Below are positions 23,179-34,600 of a stretch of DNA of 64,000 nucleotides, piece by piece. The notes under the pieces were generated by a model, which ran no database searches, had not been told where the DNA came from, and was given only the letters and a program-made list of their open reading frames with translations. Each line of letters starts with the position of its first letter. Position 1 is the first letter of the stretch. Both the position numbers and the translations under genes were made by a program. The stretch covers positions 3,939,001-4,003,000 of the forward strand of contig JACATO010000317.1 of the NCBI GenBank assembly GCA_018389105.1, in the 5' to 3' direction. Source of the stretch: Nautilus pompilius. Its lineage: Eukaryota; Mollusca; Cephalopoda; Nautilida; Nautilidae.

Positions 23179-23244
23179 ATGGCTTCTGGCCGCGAAATCC
23201 CCCCTCCTCTTCCCACGTGTGGCTGCCCATTGTTCCGCTTTAAG
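23179..23244 (+). CDS. Short upstream ORF in leader, exon 1 part
   Basis: ATG at 23,179 opens MASGREIPPPLPTCGCPLF, then RFK to the donor AAG|GTAAGG. Spliced to 27,655 it gains GAA AAA TAA and stops, giving a 24-codon frame that ends six bases before the main ATG and in the same frame. Whether transcripts begin upstream of 23,179 is not known. Confidence 0.35.
23214..23219. promoter_or_regulatory. E-box CACGTG
   Basis: Sits in CCACGTGTGG, inside the presumed 5' leader exon. USF/Myc-type bHLH proteins bind it; use here is inferred. Confidence 0.4.
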
Positions 23245-23516
23245 GTAAGGTTTAACTTGCATAAACTTTTATTTTTTTTTTTTGTTTTTTGGTTGTTAGT
23301 TAGAAAGAAAGCCTTCCTAAGTTGTTTGGTGACAAAGGGGGGGGGGGAAGGCGCTAGAAAAGGTGGATACTAATAAAACTGAATAAAACACCGCACAGCG
23401 GGTTGTTGTCATTAAAACAACAAACTCTCAACAAAAGAAATATTTGAAGTTTCTTTGTGCCTTTGTTTGAATTTGATATTATTAATGCACTGACTATTAA
23501 ATGCATTCGTTTTAAT

Positions 23517-23517
<1 letters not shown>

Positions 23518-23562
<45 letters not shown>
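23518..23562. repeat. (ATT)n microsatellite
   Basis: About 15 units. Confidence 0.96.
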
Positions 23563-23564
<2 letters not shown>

Positions 23565-23585
23565 AAACTACCTAACGGGGCCTGT

Positions 23586-23605
23586 GACCGACCGACCGAC
23601 CGACC
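23586..23605. repeat. (GACC)n short tandem repeat
   Basis: About five GACC units, still in CpG-containing sequence. Confidence 0.9.
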
Positions 23606-23746
23606 ACTAAATGTTTTAAGATTTCTTCTTCTCCCTGTGATGCAAACTTTGATTTATAAAACAGACGTTTACTAAATGAGGTATTCCACTCCACTGTCCG
23701 GAATTATAATTACCATGTTTATTTAATTAAAATTTCTAGAGACTTG

Positions 23747-23749
<3 letters not shown>

Positions 23750-23778
<29 letters not shown>
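23750..23778. repeat. Poly(A) tract
   Basis: About 28 A bases; no retrotransposon body recognised upstream. Confidence 0.9.
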
Positions 23779-23780
<2 letters not shown>

Positions 23781-23842
23781 AACCCTCTGTTTGATTTTCA
23801 TTGTTAGGGGGTTACCTTAACCCTGACTCTCTTTAAAAGTAG

Positions 23843-23891
23843 ATTATTATTATTATTATTATTATATTATTATTATTATTATTATTATTAA
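23843..23891. repeat. (ATT)n microsatellite
   Basis: About 16 units with one irregularity. Confidence 0.95.
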
Positions 23892-24591
23892 TGGGGATTT
23901 CGTACTTGTTGATATTCTGATGAATCGGCTGCTCTGTGAATGATAAATCACTAATTAAAAAGGTGTTCAGAAGATGATGATGGTGCAGCTGTTGAGGCTT
24001 TGGTTTGCCATGACATCAGCTTGGTGGTGTTGACTTGATGTTGGTTTAGGGGGAGAGGTGGGGTCTGGTTTTTTTTTTTATGTAGCTGTCGTCACTCGCC
24101 ATCTGTGGCATGTCATTGTCATGTCATATATTGATGTAGGTAGATCACAAGTAAGTCATTTTCTGTGTTTATCTAAAGAAAGAAAGGTTGGCCACTGAAA
24201 CTGGATGTCCAGTATGTGATGAATTATAATTACTACTGTCAGAATGACCATGAGTTTGTTGCTGTATTTAACCAAATACAGTTATCATCATGCTGTTTAG
24301 CAATTCTCTCTCTCTCTCTCTTTTTTCAGGATTCAGCTAAGTATAGATTTACACTTGTTCTGAAATTTAATACACATCTCAAAACTATTATATGCTGGAA
24401 CAATGGAATTTAGAGTATGGTTTGGAAATAAAAGGTACACCACAAAAAATTCCTTTATTTCAAACAAGACCATGATTAAATAACTGTAGAAAAATCTTTT
24501 AGTTGAATTTGCTACTTGGATATCGGCCACTTGAAGTTGCAACACATCTTTGATAGGGTTTTTGATTGTATCTCATCTGGGTTTTAAGTGG

Positions 24592-25245
24592 ACAACCTTT
24601 TTTTGACACTGGGGGACCCTTAAAGGCCCAGCACTATTAATCTTTGTAAAGCTTAATTATGTGAAAACCAAGTTGTCTGTTGGAGAATAGTAGTTAAACA
24701 AAAATACTTAAAAAGATAAAAACATGAATACAGAAGATCTTGGAGGCATTTAAAATCTTTTATATAAATATATTTACAAAAATGTATACAAAACTTTCAA
24801 TATTAAACTTGAAAACAAAATTGGCCAAAATACATCTACATGTATAAATATAGATATATTATATAATAGAGGCTCAAATTTGAGTTATGGTCTTTAATCT
24901 TTTCATAATTCATTATGCAGCACTGCAGTCATTGCAGATATGTTTCATCATTGAATGAATTTTGCAGACAATTTTTTTTCACCTTTCACTTAATTATTTT
25001 GTTTTTCAGTCCTTTCTTTAATCACACAGGGGGCACCTTGAATATTTAGTTGGTGGTTCTTGTCATAAAAAGACTTAGAAAAACAAGTAATATTTTTTCC
25101 AGTTCTTATGCCAGATGTCACCACAAAAGGCATTTTGTTCTTGAAGAATAAACAAAAGAACAAGGAATATGACTCCATATGAAGTCAAAGCTATACGTTT
25201 AAAAATGGTAGTCTTGGCCTGAAAGTGCCAGTTGTCCGCTTAAAG
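24592..25245. mobile_element. Miniature inverted-repeat element
   Basis: Left end TTTTAAGTGGACAACC is the imperfect inverse of right end GTTGTCCGCTTAAAGG. About 650 bp with no coding capacity. The ends recall pogo/Tigger-type miniature elements; superfamily uncertain. Confidence 0.55.
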
Positions 25246-25445
25246 GTTAACAAAGTTTGCATTGATATTGAATTTGTATGCAAGGTTGTCACTAAATTAG
25301 TAAATAAAAATACATTTTTTAATAAGAAAAAATTTTAAAACACATTAGCATTTGATTTAGTATTTCATTCTGTCCAGTTAATTTTTATAAGAGAATAATT
25401 CATAATTTTTTTTGAAATGTCAGAAAATGAACAGTTAGAATTGTA

Positions 25446-25448
<3 letters not shown>

Positions 25449-25494
<46 letters not shown>
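25449..25494. repeat. (AAT)n microsatellite
   Basis: About 15 units in intron 1. Confidence 0.95.
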
Positions 25495-25495
<1 letters not shown>

Positions 25496-26149
25496 AGTCA
25501 AGTTTTCAAGACTTTAGTGTTTACATTCTTAACATAAAACATGTTTACCTGTATGGACTTTAAAATATTTTCCACAAAATTTTGGATTTTATATTTTGGA
25601 AAAAAAAAAAAAAAAGTTTGTTGTTGTTTTTTTCTAACATGCGTGACACACAATGCTTTTACTATGATTTTATAATGCTTAGCATATATATATTTATTTA
25701 GTTTTAAAATTTTGCTTGAGGTTGTAAATCTAAACTTTTATTGTTCTTTTGTTATCAATAAATTGTAACCTACAATTTAATGATTAACTGGTAATGAAAC
25801 ATCTCATGAGTGCATCTAGTAATGATCTAAATAAACTTGCATCTTGATTTCACTGTTTAGTGGCTTTCTAACTAAATTACGTTGACTCAGTAAAGATATC
25901 AAGACCTAGGTATGATTATGTTTGTCTACAGCTTCAACAAACCAAGTAAATTTTAAAAAAATCTTTAAAACAAGAATGAAGTTTTATGAATAATCCAACC
26001 AAATATGATTAGTAAATATATTTATTTAAAAAGAAGTTTAAAACTTGAATATTGAAACATTTAAAATAAAATTAGTAATGAAGTTTATTTGCCATACTTT
26101 CCTTTAAAATATAACAAGTAAGATGTGTTCATTTAGAAATATGCATAGC

Positions 26150-26640
26150 TTGTCACTTTAAAATATTTGTTGTATATTTATGTGATGATGGTCGTCCTGT
26201 TGATAGTCCACAATGACTACAACAGGATAAACATGTATGGCTTAGTTCTATTCTGGAAAATACAGTAACCAAAAGCATCTGTTTGATATTGTTGCTGCTG
26301 ATTTGTCTGAAATCTTTTTTCTTCAAGACTTTGTATTTTTCTTTCTTTAAAACAGCTGGTAGTTTTGTGTTTTATATGGTGCCCCTGCTTTCTGTCTTCA
26401 ACAGTAGCTTGCAAATCATATGGTGATAAGTTGTACAACTTCATATTCTGTTTCAGAGTGTTCTTGTATTTATGTTGTCCTCACTGAGCATGTGTATTCC
26501 TGATGATAATTGAGCACTGGGAATTTGCTTGCAATCTGAATTCAGACATTCTGATGAAATACCCAGTCCATCGAAGTTGAGTTTTCATGAGGATTGCTAC
26601 ATTTGTGTAATAGAGTGCAATCTAAAAGAAGTGCTAATAC
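26150..26640 (-). mobile_element. RTE-like LINE, 3' fragment
   Basis: Reverse strand reads LMKTQLRWTGYFIRMSEFRL (the R-W-xGH-xxRM motif after the RTE reverse transcriptase). It continues with GQHKYKNTLKQNMKLYNLSP, then ATVEDRKQGHHIKHKTTSCF, and a decayed end where RTE elements have a C-x2-C-like motif. Only the last 150 or so residues remain. Truncated at its 5' side, as LINE copies usually are. Confidence 0.7.
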
Positions 26641-27669
26641 AAATTTTAAAGGAATAAAAAATTTTTTATGTATTTAATTATGAGGATCCTATAAATTTTG
26701 ATTTCCATTAATTCTGCCTCCCAAAATAAATAAAAAACAACAAAACACTTATAGTATTTTAGTTAAGATTCCAATATATAAGTGCATGCAAAGTTTTATA
26801 GCTGAAACATTGCTAATATGCTTTTTAACTTGTAGAGAAAAAAATTATTGAGAGAAGCAAAACCAGTCTTTTTAAAACATCAAAATTCTTAAAGTTTCAG
26901 GAGAAAGATTCCAAGTCTTAAAAAAAAATTACAAAAGAAATGAAAACTGTATAGTACTTTGCTCTTTTAAGTCATCAATCACACAAAGTTGTTTTTATTA
27001 CCATTTTAAAAATTTCATAAAAAGAATAAAATATGTGATCTTTTCTTTTTTTTTAACCTAATAACTTTTGCTCTGAAAGCTTTTCATTTGCTGTTGATGG
27101 ATGTTGGTTGATTACTACTATTTTAAGGTTGTCTTTAGGTTTTATCAATTAAAATTTCTTTTTTATGATATATTCAAATATATTTTCTTAAAGAAAAGAA
27201 AGAATAACACTTCCAAATCTTTAAAGGTGCAAGATTAGTGACATATTTTTCATAGGAAAAGCAACTATTTTTTATTGGTCAGTATAGTAAAAAAGCCTTT
27301 GATACTTGATAGATCTGATGATGTTTCTTATGTAAAGGATTCCATAGTTTGTACCACAATTGTTTTTTTTGTCTTGAACTGCTGCCAGTTTTTAAAAATA
27401 GTCCACCCCTATATTTTGTATGGTTTGATAAATAATCTTTGGGCAAAGTTGTTCCTAATATGAAATCTGAAACCATGCATTATTGAAAGATTGATGATGA
27501 CTTCTAGTTGCTTAATTTTGCTTAATGGAAAATAAATAATTTAGGATTTGTTGATCATTGACTGGTAACTAACCGCATGACAACCATTTTACTTTTTTTC
27601 AATAGTCAACTTTTAGTTAAATAGTTTTGATATTGCTTTCTTTTTCCACAACAGGAAAAATAAATTAAA

Positions 27670-27727
27670 ATGACTGAAAAACTGTTGAATCGCAGCTTTG
27701 AATTTGATAAACTTATTCAGAGTTATG
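27670..27727 (+). CDS. SIX6OS1-like, coding exon 1
   Basis: Exon begins at 27,655 after CCACAACAG with 15 untranslated bases. Encodes MTEKLLNRSFEFDKLIQSY; donor TATG|GTAAGT. Confidence 0.85.
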
Positions 27728-28625
27728 GTAAGTATTGTACTGAAATAGCTTTTCACTAAAACCAATTTTTTTCTTTAAAATTTTCAGGTTTCTAAGATTT
27801 AACTTTTTGTTCAGTTAGTGTCACACATTAACAAAATTTAACTGGTAATGAACCTTTGGGAGTAACACTTATCACAGTCAAACAAAACTATTAAAACAAC
27901 CTATGAAAATAGGGATTGTTAATATAATGTAATGCTTGTTGCTATTTTGTCAATGAAAACTATCAGACATCTAGCTAAATGTGGTGCCACAATGATTATT
28001 ATAGAAATAAAGATAGGATTGTTATTAGTTTAAATTATTGCATTTGGATTATTTCAGAGTTTGAAAATCGGCAAATTGTAAAACTGATTAATGATGAAAA
28101 CCAGCAAATTGAAGGTTAGTAAATATTTAGAATTTGATTTGTCATGATATTGAAAATAGTTCACGCTGTAATGTTAAAAATAACTTAAAATTATTCAGGT
28201 ATTTTTCTGGGATGTTTCAAGTATGTGCAATATTTACATCTGTATATTGAACAAAAAATAAAAATATCATCATACTCCATCTCAATAGTAAATAGAAAAC
28301 TGATATGATATTTTATTCAGTCACAAAAAAAAAAGTACAAGAATATTTATCACACAATTGAATCCTTCATTTGAATGATGATAAAACTTTTGTTTTTTTG
28401 TCTCTTTCCCCATAACTTTTCATTTACAATGTTTTCTTTTCTCAAATCTTTTTTATATTTGCAACACACTATGCTCTGATTTTTTGGGTATTTTGTGCCT
28501 TGGTTATATAGTATTTAGTCGATGAACTAAGGCATAATTTTAAATATTTATTTACTGTTTGCATAATTGTTTTATATCATTGATGTGATGTTTTTATTTT
28601 TGTTAGAATTTACATATATTTCTGC

Positions 28626-28675
<50 letters not shown>

Positions 28676-31600
28676 TTCTACTAATTTTAATATTTTTAGT
28701 GCACTTTTTTATGCTAACATTTTTGTCAAAATTTATTTTTGTTTATTGTTATTTGGCTCTTTTGGCAAGTGCAACTCTATATTTTCTTGCCAGGAATTGT
28801 AAATTGCATGTTACCAGATCTTTGACATACACACACTCTCCTTCAACAGCTGGGGTCCATAGATAAATGTCAGCACATGCTAGCTATTTATACAAGGTAT
28901 TAGATAGTATCTAAGTACTCTGAGAAATGTCAGCACTTGCTTCCTATTTATAAGTACTAACATGGTAGAGATAGAAAAAAATAATTTTGGTAGAATGTGA
29001 AAGCATGAAAAAATATACAGTATGGTGAAATTTTCACTTTTGTATTCTTAAATAGCCTCTAAAAATCTTAAAAAAAAGTCTTTAAAACTTAGTTATAAAA
29101 TCTAATAGAAATATCCGTCTTGAGGATTCTGCTGTGGATATAGTGTAATAGAATATTCACTACACTCATATATTTATTTTTCCTGCATAGTTAATTTGCT
29201 ATTTGAAGCAATTTTCTGTCATAAACAAAATCTGCAACTTATCAATTTATATCATATTACCCTAAAGTATTTTTTATATCTTAGTGAACCCTTTGAAACA
29301 ATGTAAAATTAAAAAAAACAAAAAAACAAAATAGTCTCACACAACAGAAAAACCTGGGAAATTTAGTGCACATTTTTAGGCCACAGACTCAGGAAAGTTA
29401 AGTGATCTTTAAGCAAATCTTAAGTGAGAATAGAAAATATTTTTTCTTACACAGGTACTAAATAAGTTTAAAATAATAATTTTAATAATTGAATAATGCT
29501 AATATTTGTATATTCAGATATTCAGTCTTTGTAGAAGTAGCAAGAAATGGAGAGAGCTAAGTAGCCAAAAGCATAGAAACCCATGCCTGCAATAGGAAAC
29601 TATGATTTTAAGATATTAGTTGACATAAAAAGAGCCACAAAAATGAAAGGCAGCACAAAAGGAGACTATATCTTCCTCAGATGTACATTTTGATGCAGTG
29701 TGTAGTTGTGCAAATTCAATTATCATAGTAAAGTGGTTTTAGCAATTTTTTTCTGTATCTGACCTGTCATAAATGATTTGATTGCTTCATATTTTTTCTG
29801 CTTACATTATAAATATAGATCTGAACAGGTGCAAAAGTTGGAAATTTCAAAATAAGTCAATTTTCAACTATGAAGAACTTGCATTCAGAAAGAATATATC
29901 TACAGTTGTCCCCTGGTATTCGCGGGGGTTATGTTCCTAGAGCACCCGCGAAGAGTGAAAAACCGTGAATATTGGATGTGGTCCATAAAAATGCCTATAA
30001 ATGTCAAAATATAATGTAAAATATAATAAAAAATATAAGTAAATATATAATAATAATTTAATAAAAAATACAACACTCAGAGAAACACTCAGGGAAACAC
30101 TCGAGATAGCTACATGCGGTAAACTGGGATGATGCTGGGCTGCATTTGCCTGAGACAGCGCCTCATGGGCAGCAGCCAATCAGCAGCAAGGAGAAATGAA
30201 TAATGCTCTTGGATTGGCTACTTTCAAACCTCCAGCCCATAGCGTTTATTTTATATTGATATTTTGCTGAATTTACATTAGTATTTATATTACAAAATTA
30301 GTAAATTATATTGTTATTAATAATTTAGTGTTAAAAAGTGTGATAAAATATATATTGCCACAAAAAAGCCATAAAAATTGCGGAAGATATTTGCGATTCC
30401 ATGAATATGCAGGGGTTTCCACGAACAATTATTAGTTAGGTTCTAAGGAAAATTCCGTGAATAACCGTGGCCGCAAATGCCGAACCGCGATTACGCAGGG
30501 GTCGACTGTATTACCATTTGCATGTTCCTAAAAGGTTAAGTAAACATTACTTAGAGTGAAGGGTTACACTATTGAAATTTTAATCTTATGTACAAGATAT
30601 CAGCTCCCAAAATGTCTAAAATTATGTGATTATTAGAGTGACCTAATTTCCAAAACAGTTGGACTTAAATTTAATTAAGTTATTTTGTTAGTTTTTTTTA
30701 TTAGTATCTGAGATCACTTTGGCAACACTAGGTGATTGGGCATGGAATGACCTTATCTATTTACAAATCTAAACTTTTATTGTTGATAGGAAGTTCCTTT
30801 TAATATTGGTTGGTTTGTTATATGTACATGCATGTACATTTAATTCTACTGATCTTATTTGCTTTTGTTAAAATGAGTACCTCATCCTTTTATGGGAATA
30901 AATAGTAAAATTTTTTTTGTTCAAGAGATTGAGTAATAACTCATTGTGACAACAATATAAACAAAATTAAATTAAAATGTGTAAATATACAAATTGCAAT
31001 GCAGTCGTTGTTAGAAATCAATAATATATTTAAAATTTGAAAATGTAAGTTTGATTACTGTGTCATTTTTCAAATAAAATTTCTATACTTAAGCATTTTC
31101 CTTTCTTTTTCCCTCTAATAAAAAGTTGACTATAAACTCATTGAAACTAGATGGTTAGTTTGGGCACTTCCCACCACCTTAGTAAAAATAATTAAAGAAC
31201 CTACTTTTTTTGTTCTAAGAAGGACTCATTCAGCATACAGTAATGGTAAATTTCAGTGGGCATTTCTATTTTTTGTTTAGTACATGTGGTTTGAAAATAT
31301 GACATGTTGGTTGCCAACCCCACCCAAACACAATTTAGGTACAATTCTGGACAAATGGTAATATGATAAATAATTGAAGACTATGATCCTACTCATACTT
31401 CAGAATTATAGAAAATAATTTAATGAATTTATTTGATTTTATAAATGAATAAATATTTCTGTTTTTAGCCTTGAGGACTGGCATCAGAGAAAAGAGTGAA
31501 TCCACTGACAGATTGTTGAGAGTTCTTTCACAACTTGATGAAAGTACTAAGCAGGTGCATAAACAGTTTAAGCAAAACAGGGATAACTGTGAAAGGTATA

Positions 31601-34600
31601 CAAATAGAGTAAAAGGATCATCATCTTAAGGTGGAGTGCACAAGTTAGGCATCGTTTTCATTTTTAGAATAAGTGATTCTCAATAAAATTCCAACAAAAA
31701 GACAAGCAAAAGTAACATTTTGTAAAATATGGCAAAAATTGGTTCTAAAAATTCCGACATCAAGATTTTGCTAATGTCTTGTTTTGTTTTTCTCCACTGC
31801 CAAACTATACAACTATATTGCAAAAAATTTGATTAGGACGATAAAAGTTGACAAGCAAAATACCTTATTTGCTTTGAAATTTTTTGTAATAATCATGTTG
31901 TTGAAATAAAGTAAAAAGTAAAAAAAAACAACAACAACAAAATCAACCAGAAACAAATCTCAAAAGACAGCTTTTTTGTTTTGTTTGTATGATTCGGTAA
32001 CTTGAAGGTAGTTTGAAACTCTGGGATTTGTATATCTCTATTCAATTCACGTTAAGTTAAATATCAGCAGATTAAAAATTAACAGACAGGAAATTAAAAA
32101 CAAACTGAATTAATTAAACTGTTAATTTACTATATATAATGGTTGCTCTTGTTTTTAAATTTTTTTGGGTATTTGTGAATTTAGAATGCTTGAACTTTGT
32201 ACCTTTGTCCATAGCACAGATTTTCCAAATATTAAATTTAATTTTCAGTGTAAAATGATGATTTTTAGTAGATTCTCATTTTTTAAAAAAGTTTAAATGT
32301 TTTGTATGGTGTCATTAAAATTAATTTTTTAGCCTTAGAAAAACTGGCAGTCTTTTGGTTCAGCATGAAGAAGCATTGGAGAAAAAACTACAAATGTTAA
32401 TTGCAAAAACAAAAGAAGAGCAGTAAGTGATTGTTTTTTTATTTTTATTCATTCTTTTCTTAAAATGTTTTTTTATAAGAAGTTTTTCTCAAAATGAACT
32501 CTTACTTGAAAGGATTTCTTTTTTTTTCTTATCCCCTAAAAAAAAAAGCCATTTTTGGTCTTGGCTTTTATTCAGATATCAAAATAAACTTCCATTAAAA
32601 AAAAAAAAAAAGTATTTTAACTTTGCACTTTCTTGTGGTTAAAAATAACTAATTCTTGCTTCTATTACTTTAACTTGCAACTAAGTTTTAGACTTTGGAC
32701 TTCACATTATATACATTTTTATTATTACAAAATCCATGAAATTTATTAAAAAGCAAAATTAATTTAACGAAAGCCTGGACTAAATATATACCATAAAAAT
32801 GGCTTTTCAGACATTTTTATTTCTTGGTGTTTACTTTCTCTAATCTATATATTTCATGTTTTTGCCTCCTGTACAAACTACTATCTTCCTTTTCTGTAGT
32901 TGTTAGTTTCTGTTGTTCCAAAATGACAGTATGAACTATTCCAATTTAAGACAGACAAATTGGTTTTCATTTAAGCTAGGTATTGCAGCTCCTTGTTTGT
33001 TTTTCTTTTCTTTTGAACAGTGAGATTGTACAGCATTCTTTTGAGTATGTTATCAGTCTTCTCTTTTTGGATAAACACTATTTTTTTAAAGGATAGCATT
33101 TTCATCAAGATTTCATGAGAAGTTGCTTTCCTTCATTGGAACTACACTATCTGAGAAAAGCACAAAAAATAACATTTCAGCTGATTTAAGATAAACCACC
33201 GTATTATTTATAATAAATACTTTAAAAAAATTATTACTTGCATGTTACAGCTAAGGTGAATAAAAAAGGCCTATACATCATATTAAAAAATAACAAAGTC
33301 TATTCTTTATGAAATCTTTTATCACCTTAATATATTGTAATGTAGCTTTTTTATACTGCCAAATTTCTGATGTCTATTGGACATAAATAAGTATATGAAA
33401 AATAAGTTCTGGCTCAATAATAATAACCAAAAATTGGTTATGACTTTTTGCTGTGGTTAACTGCTTAATATTGAGCTTTGTTTTTATCAGTTACCAGCTG
33501 TTATGTATGTAATGATGTATGTTCAGCCAACAAAAAGAGCAGATTTTAAGGTAGTAGATACTATAGGCATGAACCTTGTTAAGGAATGAGTATTGCCAAT
33601 TTTGGCTATTCACTACATTCATTATTATCATAATATTAAATTGGTATGTTTAATTGGATTTTATTTTGTAAAGTGTGTTTCATATTTTCAAATGAACAAT
33701 TGTTACAGTGGTTTTTGAAAATATGAACAATTTATACTGATTATACATGGAACCATGATCATTTTGAGACAATGAATTTATTTATTTTGCTTGCTTGTTT
33801 TATTTAGGAAACTAAATTAAAATTTTTTGAGGTGTAAGGAAAAATTTTATGCAGTAGTGCTCAGTGTAAATGATTATCTGCAATATTTTGATTGGTTTAG
33901 GAATAGCAATTGAAAATGGGATAAAACAAGAATAAAAATGTAAACTTAAACAACACACTTATTACTTTGTCATATTTTTAGATCTGTTTGTACTCTACTG
34001 CAACTTTTTAATTTTATTATTCATAAATGGTATTAAGTTTTTTTTTAATGAGACATTTTGAAGTGTGGAAAAAAGTTTTGAAAAGTCAGTGAAAATCATT
34101 AATATTTTGTTAATCTTTCTATTATCTAAAAAAAAATGTAAGCATTCTATTAGCCCAATCAGCTAAAAAATGATGTGTAGATAAACTTGTAAAACATTAA
34201 TCTTAATATGTGTGTACTGAATGACTTTTGTGGTTTTTTATTTAAGTAACAAGAATTTTTCTGATTTAGTATTCTGTTTCACAAAAGAAATTTAAAAAGT
34301 AACCATGGATATTGCTTATGTCTTAGTCAGCTATCAAAGAAAAGCATAACCAATCTGATTAGTAAACACTTTTAAAACTAATATTGATAAAATTAATGTT
34401 CCCAAAAAACAAACAAACACAAAGAAACAAGATAAAACTAAAAAAAAAGAAATAAAACAAATTAAATATATGAAAAAAGTAAAAAGTATATTTTGGACAA
34501 ATGTGAATATGAATTATTTATTTACAAACATTGTAAAAATGTGGTAGCTATAGAGCAAAGAAAAGGAAACTAGCTCTTTTGTAGTTTGTTTCAGGTAATG

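Larger units (their letters stand above)
23245..27654 (+). other. First intron of SIX6OS1-like gene
   Basis: GTAAGG at 23,245 to CCACAACAG at 27,654. Holds several ATT arrays, a miniature inverted-repeat element at 24,592-25,245 and an RTE-like LINE tail at 26,150-26,640. The rest is AT-rich without visible features. Confidence 0.55.

Noticed and set aside
23354-23675. Open frames on both strands with long isoleucine runs
   Set aside because: Product of an (ATT)n array, no codon bias or homology.
28567-28866. 99-codon frame with Thr-His repeats
   Set aside because: Made by the (AC)n microsatellite in intron 2.
29937-30179. 80-codon reverse frame
   Set aside because: Lies wholly inside a pogo/Tigger miniature element that has no transposase; no homology.
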